Notes: generated from the sequence alone by a model not told the origin. Positions 1 to 6,555 are shown, counted from the first letter of the stretch. The stretch: 9,177 nt of DNA from JBCDIQ01 sp039024295 (GCA_039024295.1 JBCDIQ010000232.1:1-9177); one strand, 5' to 3'. Translations and numbers: made by a program.

Positions 1-820
1 CAAAAACTGACAATCCGATTTGTGTAGGAGTTATGCTAAGAAGTCCTGAATAGTTATCAATACTAAAACTACCGGAACCGAATGGGTTGAAAGCTGAATA
101 TCCTGGTAAGAAGGCCAAAGGCACGTAAGGAGGCGGCCCCATGGGGTTTCGGGGAACAACTGAACTAAAGTTAGAATGGGCACCCCATCCATTAGAATTT
201 CTGCCAGACCAAGGATCTGTTATTTCATATACAAGAGAATCACCATCTAAATCTGTTGCACTGTAGTCAAAAAAGAATGTCTTTCCAAGGCAGATGAATG
301 GTGGAGGAAGCTGTTTGAATAGTGGCGAATTGTTCGGTTTTACACTAGGTATATGGGTCAAAATAGTAATTCCTTGGTCAGGCTCAATATTACTTACAGC
401 AGCGTTTCTACAGCATCTTGCCCACCCAATATGATATCCTCCTGGGATTGGGGGAAGGATAACTGTATCAATGTAAGATCCCATCTCTATACATATATTG
501 TAAGGGATATCGGTACAATTATTCCAACTAATTGGTAAGGTGTCAGGTGTTGTAAAGTTTGGCTGAGCTTGCCGAAACCCAATCCCTTCTTGGGTACTTC
601 CACGAAAAAGGAATAAGTAAATAGTAGGATCAAACCCAACATTTCCATTTGCGCAGTCCCGATACATGGTTAAAGTAACCTCATATTGGGACAAAGAAGG
701 GTTAATGACCCGATAAGTTAAGTCTGCACCAATGATATGAGAACTATGTCCTTCTGTTGGAAGTGTAAGCACCCATAATGAAAACAGGAAATATATATGT
801 GAAATACTGAGAGTTTTCAT
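1..820 (-). CDS. Large secreted surface protein of the gliding-motility-associated type, N-terminal part
   Basis: This reading frame starts at the ATG complementary to 818-820 and stays open for 273 codons to the window edge, so the 3' part is missing. The N-terminus has a hydrophobic stretch (about residues 9-20) followed by SSHIIGADLTYRV (26-38). That matches the 'SHIVGGEITY' opening of large Bacteroidota surface proteins that usually carry PKD-like repeats and end in a gliding-motility-associated or T9SS C-terminal domain. Other family hallmarks are YEVTLTMYRDC (46-56), GGYHIGWARCCRN (127-139) and DLDGDSLVYE (190-199), a PKD/cadherin-like calcium-type motif. Start choice: the ATG overlaps the upstream gene's TGA as ATGA, and no strong Shine-Dalgarno sequence is seen, which suggests translational coupling. 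The family is known from recall of recurrent motifs; its molecular role (adhesion or surface structure) is not established here. The C-terminal sorting domain is inferred, not seen. Confidence 0.85.
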   Translation of the reverse strand, partial: MKTLSISHIYFLFSLWVLTLPTEGHSSHIIGADLTYRVINPSLSQYEVTLTMYRDCANGNVGFDPTIYLFLFRGSTQEGIGFRQAQPNFTTPDTLPISWNNCTDIPYNICIEMGSYIDTVILPPIPGGYHIGWARCCRNAAVSNIEPDQGITILTHIPSVKPNNSPLFKQLPPPFICLGKTFFFDYSATDLDGDSLVYEITDPWSGRNSNGWGAHSNFSSVVPRNPMGPPPYVPLAFLPGYSAFNPFGSGSFSIDNYSGLLSITPTQIGLSVF

Positions 821-2181
821 TTCTCAGTATTTACTAACTTGCCGCTTACCGTTGATCCATCTGAAAAATGGACCTCGTAATAGTAGATTCCTCGAGGATA
901 TTGGGAAATATCAATTACGACCCTTTGGTATGGGGGAATGAATTCTTTGATTATATCTTTACCTAAAGAATTGAAAATCGAAACAGCCCCAGCAGTCTGG
1001 AAAGGGGCAACATAAAATATCCCATCTGAAGGATTTGGATAAATAGTAATTTTCGTGCCCTTATTTTCTCTAGTTATTGAGGTGGGAGTGCAGAGGACAG
1101 GAGATTCAACATTGCCCTCACAATCTACTTTCATCAATAATCCACTATTAGTTGAATCATGGGTGCCTGCAAGAATAAAACCGCCATCTAAGGCGTGGCT
1201 TACACTTCTGAGAAATATGTCATCATATTCTTTTGTCCATCTTATTTCTCCATTCTTTTCAAAACAGGTCAACCTCTTTTCAATCGCAATAACCAGTCCG
1301 TCGTCTTTGGTTGTTTCAATGCTAAGACCTGCTCTATCTGAAATCCACAGCAAATCTCCAGCATCGTTGATCATGAAAGTTGATCCAAATCCAGTAACAG
1401 CGTACAATGAATCATTCACTTGAACGATATCATGTACAAGTCTAATAAGGTTGGAGGGATAATTTGGGTTGTCTATTTTTCTTGACCACAATACATTTCC
1501 CAGTGAATCAGTTCTTATGAGGTAGTAGAATGTCGGAGAAAATAGGGCGTCAGAGGCACTGTACATCCCCCCCATAAGAAACCCTTTATCATGGCATTCA
1601 ATGATAGAAGTGGCGTGGTCCATATAGGGCCCCCCATACGTCCTCCCCCATACACTGTCCCCTTTAGCATCAAGTTTTATCAAATGCACACCGGTGTTTA
1701 TAGACGAATCAGACAAAAGTGATTCGCCGATAACCGCATAGCCATGGTCTGAGGTTGCTATCGCCTCTATACCCTTATCAACTTCATGGGTTCCTAGAGA
1801 CTTTTCCCAAATCATTTGCCCTTCTGGGTCTAATAGTGCCAGATAGATATTAGGCCAACCAGCATCATCTGATAAGGTCCATGAGGTGCCTGTAACAAGG
1901 ATATTTTGATTCATATCTAGGCTGATGTTTCCCCCAAACTCAAAATCTATCCCCCCCCATAGCCGTTGCCATCGCAACTCACCTAAAGAATCGGTGGCCA
2001 TGAGCCAGAAGTCTCCTGCATTTTGTGTGCTTTTGCCAATCGCCAAATAACCCTGATCTGTAGGTATTGCAGTATTAATTTTGATAATATCTGCTGGATA
2101 CGTCTTTTCAAATACGGTGGGTATTTGAGAATAGACAAACTGAAAAGTGAAAACGATAATCAATAGAAAAAATGGCTTCAT
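817..2181 (-). CDS. Secreted beta-propeller-like repeat protein with T9SS type A sorting domain
   Basis: The protein has 454 residues. Residues 1-18 are a signal peptide (K2 then a Phe/Leu/Ile-rich core, likely cleavage before Q19). Residues about 40-360 hold six or seven repeats of the form 'Y-hydrophobic-G...D..G...W....GG', with tryptophans at 71, 125, 178, 232, 279 and 315 roughly 35-55 residues apart. This is the pattern of Bacteroidota WD40/Kelch-like propeller proteins. Residues about 377-454 are a T9SS type A sorting domain: ITIYPNPSDGIFYV, a core with FNSLGKDI, then PRGIYYYEVHFSDG and a short basic tail. It should be exported by Sec, then released or anchored at the cell surface by T9SS. 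No enzymatic residues are recognised; a binding or structural role is inferred. It lies 72 bp downstream of the subtilase-like gene, beyond a hairpin, and its TGA overlaps the next start. A run of eight G (coding strand) at 1951-1958 encodes part of Trp-Gly-Gly. Confidence 0.88.
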   Translation of the reverse strand: MKPFFLLIIVFTFQFVYSQIPTVFEKTYPADIIKINTAIPTDQGYLAIGKSTQNAGDFWLMATDSLGELRWQRLWGGIDFEFGGNISLDMNQNILVTGTSWTLSDDAGWPNIYLALLDPEGQMIWEKSLGTHEVDKGIEAIATSDHGYAVIGESLLSDSSINTGVHLIKLDAKGDSVWGRTYGGPYMDHATSIIECHDKGFLMGGMYSASDALFSPTFYYLIRTDSLGNVLWSRKIDNPNYPSNLIRLVHDIVQVNDSLYAVTGFGSTFMINDAGDLLWISDRAGLSIETTKDDGLVIAIEKRLTCFEKNGEIRWTKEYDDIFLRSVSHALDGGFILAGTHDSTNSGLLMKVDCEGNVESPVLCTPTSITRENKGTKITIYPNPSDGIFYVAPFQTAGAVSIFNSLGKDIIKEFIPPYQRVVIDISQYPRGIYYYEVHFSDGSTVSGKLVNTEK

Positions 2182-2215
2182 CCTAATTGGTTCAGAAAAT
2201 GTAGTAATAAATGTA

Positions 2216-2245
2216 GCCCATTGGCTGTTTTAAACACCAATGGGC
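2216..2245 (-). terminator. Intergenic hairpin after the subtilase-like gene
   Basis: There is a perfect 9-bp inverted repeat, GCCCATTGG at 2216-2224 and CCAATGGGC at 2237-2245. An inner TGTTT/AAACA pairing (2226-2230 with 2232-2236) makes the element nearly continuous. It begins 8 bases past the minus-strand stop codon (2254-2256). The 3' flank on the minus strand is T-rich (TACATTTATTAC) rather than a clean T run, so termination may be partial and let transcription reach the gene at 2181. Function is inferred from the stem and position. Confidence 0.55.
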
Positions 2246-2253
2246 CTCCTCGA

Positions 2254-4305
2254 TTAATACTTTAATATTTTTTGAGAATAAAGTACCTTATTAGAATGCT
2301 CCAAATAGAGAAGCATGTATACGCCTGGAGAAAGGTTTCCGCTGTATATCTCTAATTCCCCTGACATAGGATTGTATAAAGGCTGAGATACTAATTCTCT
2401 TCCCATCAGGTCTACTAAAGCAACTTGACCGTTTTCTACTGGCTCTCTAAACTCATAGGAGGTTCTCAAATAGTCAATGACAGGGTTATTAACTGTAATG
2501 CGCTTCACTAAGTTAAGGCCAGGATCAATGGCTACAATATTCGCAAGACTATTAGCGCAGTTTACCCTTCCAAAACCAAACTCATTACTTATTCCATTAG
2601 TATAGGTGTAGGTTACCTTTTCTGCTCCATTTCTTATGCCATCTTTAACTTGGTTCCAAATTAATGTAGGGGTCTTTTCAAGCATCATGGCAGCAATTCC
2701 TCCTACAACCCCTACTGAAGTAGGTTTGGGATCTGGAAGCCTAATGGCAATATTGGCTGAATTAGATGGAGCTACATTACGAGGTTGTACAGCTACAACT
2801 TCTGCTCCCGGTGCGGCTACATCGTACTGGCTACCATAGTTAGCCGCAAAGTCTGTGGTGGAAGAAAAAATCCATCCATCTCCAATTGTTTTTAGCTCAT
2901 CTTCGGGATTAGAAGCAATTACAGAGATTGTCTCAGGGTATGCTGCAGGGTAAAAGTTAGTCCCGTTATTGCCATTTGCATTTTCGTTAGCACCTGTTGT
3001 GGCAATTATCACAACTCCTCGTGGAAACTCGTTTAAAACCCTGCCTCGTTGTACAAGGTTTCTTACCTCGGTAGCAATAGATGGTACATTCATATCGGTA
3101 AAAAAGGGAGTTAAGAGGATATCTACGTTCTGCCTGAGAGCTTCCTGTAGACCTCTAACCACACTCTGGAGGTCATTATAGTCTATGACTATATTAATTA
3201 ATTCAACATCTTCAGCGATTCCAGGAATAAGGACATTGTTATTCCTGTTTGCTGCAATTAGGGAAGCCGCCCTGTAAGAATCTAAGGTGGGCAATCCGGC
3301 ACCTATAAAAGGGTTCGTTTGGGTACTACATGGGCTTGCAATACAATTTCTACTAAGAGGTGTAACATTTGAACTATTGAAATCTTGAAAAGCCATAAGC
3401 CCAAAAAACAGGTGGCTTTGGGCAAGTATACCAACCTTAACTCCGTCACCAGTAAAACCCTCGTCCCAACATTCACATATATCAGCATCGGCATCGTTTG
3501 TACTTGTAACGTTATTTGTAGCGTTTGAATACGTCCCTGTATTTTCCACATGCCATGAGTCTCCAAAAAGAGGGTCATTTACAGGACAACTTCCGGTTGC
3601 TGCGGTTGGATCAACATCCTCCTCATTTCCTAAATCTGAATAAGGAGAAATATAATAAAGATCAGGCCTCAAAAAATTGGGAGTAGCCGAAAGGATAATT
3701 GAATCTTCATTTTCAATGATTTCATCGATGTCCTCCAAGACTGTCATCACTGTCTCCAAATCGTCATCAATTTCGAATATGTAGGTATAGATTCCCCCTT
3801 CAGGTAGGTCATCTGCGGGGGTGTGGAAGTCCGAAAGATTATACTCGTCCTTCAATCTTGCGATTTCCGTATCGCCAGGATCACCTTCGATAAAGTTTAT
3901 AAGTACGAGGTTTTCAACTATATACCACTTAATACTCGAATAAGGCTCACTCGGATACTGTGTAACGACTGGGAATTCCCGTTCATATTCATCGGAATTC
4001 CGGATATCAATTATTTCCGCTACCCGTGCAAAAGAATCTGAGCTTGAATTGAAATAAACCTCGATAATCTTATCTCGCCTTGAGTCTCTGTGCCTCATGG
4101 AGTCTACCACTGTTGAATCATAGCTGCCTGTGTACGCTGCTCCTCCTACACACCTAAAAGCAAATACATCCTCCTGATAATACAAAGTATCAGTACTCTG
4201 GGCACTGACATCAAAATTCAGGAAAGCGAAATAACTACAAATAAGAAGAAGGTAAATTACCCCTCTATTTTTTAGTTTTCTGGAAAGGTAAGCAATTGTT
4301 TTCAT
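2254..4305 (-). CDS. Subtilisin-fold (S8) secreted protein, apparently catalytically dead, with T9SS sorting domain
   Basis: The protein has 683 residues. A signal peptide covers about 1-35 (likely cleavage at SA|QS). Residues about 100-240 look like the pro-region of Bacteroidota S8 proteases and lead into NDPLFGDSWHVENTG (243-257) and DADICECW (273-280), both typical of the start of the peptidase domain. The fold is recognisable from GDGVKVGIL (287-294), SLIAANRNNNVLIPGIAED (348-366), YPAAYPETISVIAS (452-465), YDVAAPG (494-500), GGIAAMM (535-541) and NEFGFGRVN (574-582). The catalytic positions do not fit. The Asp motif (usually D-T/Q-G) reads LAQSH with Ala295. The His motif HGTxVAG aligns with DSYRAAS (Asp342). 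The Ser motif GTSMAAP aligns with PKPTSVG (Pro528, although T529 and S530 are adjacent). The oxyanion motif AAGN reads TTGAN. A T9SS type A-like domain fills about 605-683 and ends KILKY. A non-proteolytic surface role is inferred. Confidence 0.88.
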   Translation of the reverse strand: MKTIAYLSRKLKNRGVIYLLLICSYFAFLNFDVSAQSTDTLYYQEDVFAFRCVGGAAYTGSYDSTVVDSMRHRDSRRDKIIEVYFNSSSDSFARVAEIIDIRNSDEYEREFPVVTQYPSEPYSSIKWYIVENLVLINFIEGDPGDTEIARLKDEYNLSDFHTPADDLPEGGIYTYIFEIDDDLETVMTVLEDIDEIIENEDSIILSATPNFLRPDLYYISPYSDLGNEEDVDPTAATGSCPVNDPLFGDSWHVENTGTYSNATNNVTSTNDADADICECWDEGFTGDGVKVGILAQSHLFFGLMAFQDFNSSNVTPLSRNCIASPCSTQTNPFIGAGLPTLDSYRAASLIAANRNNNVLIPGIAEDVELINIVIDYNDLQSVVRGLQEALRQNVDILLTPFFTDMNVPSIATEVRNLVQRGRVLNEFPRGVVIIATTGANENANGNNGTNFYPAAYPETISVIASNPEDELKTIGDGWIFSSTTDFAANYGSQYDVAAPGAEVVAVQPRNVAPSNSANIAIRLPDPKPTSVGVVGGIAAMMLEKTPTLIWNQVKDGIRNGAEKVTYTYTNGISNEFGFGRVNCANSLANIVAIDPGLNLVKRITVNNPVIDYLRTSYEFREPVENGQVALVDLMGRELVSQPLYNPMSGELEIYSGNLSPGVYMLLYLEHSNKVLYSQKILKY

Positions 4306-4782
4306 AATCGTTATTGGGAATTTTAGTGAAAAATGTGTGTTAAAGTTGCTATAAAGGAGTACCCCAGCGAGTAAATCAATCCAATCTTTCTAGTCCGTAT
4401 CAGACATAGAATAATTGAAGTTTGGTCAATTTAGAATCTTAGCATTAGCTGAAAGCTCCAAAATCCCGGATGCTTCTGAGGCTTTGAAGTTAATAGTCTT
4501 CGAATTACCTAGCATCACTTAAATCTGGAATACATGTAGGAATTTTCTTTTGATTCTGAGATACATCAATTAACCTAGAGACCTTCTTTTATCAAAATAC
4601 GATATATTAACAGTTTGTTAATTAAATTTTATTTTTTTGATAAAATCAGAAATTAACATTTTTTACCACAGAATATTGATTTCTCCATAATCCGCAATAA
4701 GGAAGTAGGTTTTTTCTACGAAAATTATTTCTTCAAATAAGAATGCCTCACAATTCCACAATGAACCCTAACTTGCGCGCCT
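4306..4782. other. Divergent intergenic region without a recognisable gene
   Basis: This stretch of 477 bases lies between divergently read genes and should hold the promoters of both. I found no convincing coding frame or RNA gene in it. Bases about 4590-4665 are strongly AT-rich and contain a nested inverted repeat described separately. I searched for the Bacteroidota promoter pair (TTTG about 20 bp before TAnnTTTG) on both strands and found no clean match. TTTG at 4614-4617 followed by TA-T7-G at 4630-4639 is only an approximation. The base composition changes across this region, from AT-richer on the left to GC-richer on the right. Confidence 0.6.
4617..4657. repeat. Nested AT-rich inverted repeat in the divergent intergenic region
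   Basis: Two nested perfect 7-bp inverted pairs share one centre. The outer pair is GTTAATT (4617-4623) with AATTAAC (4651-4657). The inner pair is ATTTTAT (4626-4632) with ATAAAAT (4640-4646). Spacers between inner and outer arms are 2 and 4 bases, and the central loop is 7 bases (mostly T, ending in G). AT-rich sequence forms such pairs by chance fairly easily, so function is uncertain. It could be a regulator site, a weak bidirectional terminator or simply composition. Confidence 0.4.
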
Positions 4783-6486
4783 ATGCGCACTTTCTTCCGC
4801 CGATTGTTGGATGAACAGCCCTGGTTATGGGTGGGGTTTGCTATCATTCTGTTGCTCCCCGCATTGATGGTGAACCTGGGCATCATGCCTCTGTCAGAAG
4901 ATGAGGCCACCCGGGCAATTGTGGCGATGGAGATGATGTTCTCAGGCAATTACGTAGTGCCCACCTTCGCAGGGGAGTATTATTACAACAAACCCCCCTT
5001 GTTCAACTGGATTGTGGGGGCATTCTTTGCAGTAGCCGGCAATTATTCTGAGTTCAGCCTTCGCATGGTGCCAGTAGCTTCTCTGCTGGGGTTTGGATTG
5101 ACCATCTTTCTCTTTTTCCGCAAACGATATGGCAACTACCTGGCCGCCCTTTTTGCGCTGGTATTCATCACCAGTGGACGTTTGCTGTTCTGGGAATCCT
5201 TTCTGGGACTCATCGACATTACCTACTCTTGGGTAACCTATGCCAGTTTTCTGGTCATATATACCTGCTTTGAAAAAAAGCAATGGTGGAAGCTGTTCCT
5301 CTTGTCCTACCTGCTCGCAGTAGTAGGGTTTTTGATGAAGGCATTGCCCTCCGTGGTCTTTCAAGGGTTGACCTTGCTGGCCTGGTTTGTTTATAAAAAG
5401 GAATTCAGGAAGCTATTTTTGCCAGCGCACTTTGCTGGAGGTGCGCTGTTCCTGGCCTTACTTGCTGGTTACTACTGGCTGTACCTCCAATATAACCCAG
5501 GCTCATTTGAGGTGATTGCCAAAATCCTCTTTGGCGAATCCAGCCAGCGTACCGTCTTGGAAAACAGCGTTCAACGATCCTTGCAGCACATGCTGGAATA
5601 TCCCGGAGAGCTGATGTACCACTTCCTTCCATGGACTGCTGCGGGTATTTTGTTGTTGATTCCGGACATCCGAAGGGAAGTGTTTAAGGATGAGTTTGTA
5701 CAGTTCAATGCCCTTATTTTTCTGGTAAACATCTTTGTGTACTGGATTTCCCCGGAAGTGAGTCCCCGCTACATCCTGATGCTGGCGCCTTTGTTATTGA
5801 TGCCCCTGACCTTTGCATGGCTTCGAAATATGGGAGAGGACCATTGGATAAGAAAGGCTTTTGATGTTCTGCTGATCGTTGCGTTGGGGGGGGCAACCCT
5901 CGCATCTCTGGCCTATTTATTTGTTCCCATTACGGCAGAACTCCCATTCGTATGGCCTGTCTCCATTGGGAGTTTCATAGCCATCGGTCTGTTTACTTAC
6001 TTGTTTATTATTGCCCCTAACAGCCGCCCGATTCTGTTGGTGCTGGTTTTACTGGTCCTTCGGGTGCAATTCAATTTTCTTGTATTACCTACCCGGATCG
6101 ATGGGTATAAATTTACCCCCGCAGCGCGAGGTTCGGAAGCTGCCGCAGATCAAATCCCTGTTGATCAACCATTATATATTTATTCTCGTCTTCCCATGGT
6201 TTATGTATTTAATGGCCCTAAATATGTAACCCGCCAGCAAGTGTATTACCTCTCCAGGGTAAGGGAAGAAATTATCCCTATCCGGGATAACATAACCGAT
6301 TATTCTGCCTTCTACCTCGCCCGTGATACAGCGCTGGCAGAAAGACCCCATGAAGTCCTCCATGAAATTCCTATCGTGAAGAAAAGTGAGACGCTGAAGG
6401 TGGTTCGGTTCTCTAACCTCGACAGGGTTTCGAAGCCCTCTAACCTCGACAGGGTTCAAAACCCTGTCGAGGTTTTACCTGACTGA
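4783..6486 (+). CDS. GT83/ArnT-like integral-membrane glycosyltransferase (PMT_2 family)
   Basis: The protein has 567 residues and about 12 hydrophobic segments between residues 14 and 435, then a soluble C-terminal part. The N-terminal GT-C signature is clear: MPLSEDEATRAIVAMEM (35-51), with the acidic pair D40-E41 in the first periplasmic loop where the catalytic Asp of PMT/ArnT enzymes lies, then GNYVVPTFAGEYYYNKPPLFNW (55-76) and RMVPVAS (94-100). The family transfers sugars from polyprenyl-phosphate donors to lipid A or other periplasmic acceptors; the substrate here is unknown. Start choice: an in-frame TGA at 4762-4764 limits the 5' end, and ATG 4783 is the first in-frame ATG, but no good Shine-Dalgarno sequence precedes it. 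A run of eight G lies at 5886-5893 (Leu-Gly-Gly). The last 25 or so residues, with SNLDRV repeated, are encoded by a palindromic repeat element and are probably not part of the ancestral enzyme. Confidence 0.86.
   Translation: MRTFFRRLLDEQPWLWVGFAIILLLPALMVNLGIMPLSEDEATRAIVAMEMMFSGNYVVPTFAGEYYYNKPPLFNWIVGAFFAVAGNYSEFSLRMVPVASLLGFGLTIFLFFRKRYGNYLAALFALVFITSGRLLFWESFLGLIDITYSWVTYASFLVIYTCFEKKQWWKLFLLSYLLAVVGFLMKALPSVVFQGLTLLAWFVYKKEFRKLFLPAHFAGGALFLALLAGYYWLYLQYNPGSFEVIAKILFGESSQRTVLENSVQRSLQHMLEYPGELMYHFLPWTAAGILLLIPDIRREVFKDEFVQFNALIFLVNIFVYWISPEVSPRYILMLAPLLLMPLTFAWLRNMGEDHWIRKAFDVLLIVALGGATLASLAYLFVPITAELPFVWPVSIGSFIAIGLFTYLFIIAPNSRPILLVLVLLVLRVQFNFLVLPTRIDGYKFTPAARGSEAAADQIPVDQPLYIYSRLPMVYVFNGPKYVTRQQVYYLSRVREEIIPIRDNITDYSAFYLARDTALAERPHEVLHEIPIVKKSETLKVVRFSNLDRVSKPSNLDRVQNPVEVLPD
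6411..6474. repeat. Palindromic repeat element inside the 3' end of the glycosyltransferase gene
   Basis: An exact 19-bp direct repeat, CTCTAACCTCGACAGGGTT, occurs at 6411-6429 and 6438-6456. The second copy continues into its own inverted complement: AACCTCGACAGGGTT (6442-6456), loop CAA, then AACCCTGTCGAGGTT (6460-6474), a perfect 15-bp stem. The spacer between copies is also nearly palindromic (GGGTTTCGAAGCCC, 6426-6439, one mismatched pair). The whole element is translated and supplies the tail SNLDRV-SKP-SNLDRV-QNPVEV. The structure is that of a small dispersed palindromic repeat; whether it is dispersed in the genome cannot be seen from one window. Confidence 0.85.
6442..6476 (+). terminator. 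Possible intrinsic terminator formed by the palindromic repeat
   Basis: The 15-bp GC-containing stem with a 3-base loop (6442-6474) runs into TTTT (6473-6476), then A. It sits 9 bases before the glycosyltransferase stop codon (6484-6486), so it could end that transcript and insulate the metal-transport genes. The T run is short, and a stem inside the coding region would meet ribosomes, so the role is uncertain. Confidence 0.4.
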
Positions 6487-6488
6487 AT

Positions 6489-6500
6489 CCTGCCAAGGTT
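6489..6500. repeat. Possible decayed half of the palindromic repeat
   Basis: CCTGCCAAGGTT matches the arm CCTGTCGAGGTT (6463-6474) at 10 of 12 positions. It lies 14 bases after the intact arm, just past the glycosyltransferase stop. It may be a degenerate remnant of a further unit, but a 12-base match with two changes could be chance. Confidence 0.35.
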
Positions 6501-6509
6501 ATGCCAGTT

Positions 6510-6541
6510 CTTGCCCAATCTGAAAATAAAAGTTAGATTTG
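6510..6541 (+). promoter_or_regulatory. Candidate Bacteroidota promoter of the metal transporter genes
   Basis: TAGATTTG at 6534-6541 is a full match to the Bacteroidota -7 consensus TAnnTTTG. Twenty bases upstream lies CTTG (6510-6513), one change from the -33 TTTG. Transcription would start near 6546-6549, leaving a leader of only about 7-10 bases before ATG 6556. That is short but compatible with the weak use of Shine-Dalgarno sequences in this phylum. The element also lies inside an inverted repeat. Confidence 0.45.
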
Positions 6542-6546
6542 TCTAA
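6533..6546. promoter_or_regulatory. Candidate operator dyad over the -7 box
   Basis: TTAGA (6533-6537) and TCTAA (6542-6546) are perfect inverted halves around TTTG, and the -7 box lies entirely inside the dyad. A repressor bound here would block promoter opening. DtxR/IdeR sites carry TTAG...CTAA half-sites and DtxR-family MntR or TroR repressors commonly control TroA-type uptake genes, so a metal-responsive repressor is a reasonable inference. No regulator gene is visible in the window, and a dyad with two 5-base halves can occur by chance. Confidence 0.35.
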
Positions 6547-6555
6547 AAATAATGA

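Noticed and set aside
353..538. Plus-strand open frame of 61 codons near the left end
   Set aside because: It lies antisense to the large surface protein, whose conserved RCCRN and PNNSP motifs are encoded on the minus strand over the same bases.
3303..3578. Minus-strand 91-codon frame within the subtilase-like gene
   Set aside because: It is in another frame of a gene with clear S8 fold motifs and has no features of its own.
4630..4646. Promoter for the glycosyltransferase (TTTG 4614-4617 with TA-T7-G 4630-4639, or a GATAAAAT -10-like box)
   Set aside because: The spacing within the -7 element is wrong by two bases and the region is so T-rich that partial matches are expected. Too weak to list.
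4743..4814. Short 23-codon frame starting at ATG 4743 (with a second ATG at 4761) that overlaps the glycosyltransferase start
   Set aside because: It has no ribosome binding site, no recognisable product and ends inside the glycosyltransferase gene. A leader peptide role or a frameshifted alternative start is possible but nothing supports it.
4942..5364. Minus-strand 140-codon frame opposite the glycosyltransferase
   Set aside because: Its sequence is low in hydrophobic residues with no domain, and it is the complement of conserved GT83 motifs and membrane segments.
6411..6474. Possible CRISPR array or integron attachment site in the repeated segment
   Set aside because: There are only two copies of the unit with a spacer of 8 bases and no unique spacers or cas or integrase genes. 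A palindromic dispersed repeat fits better.
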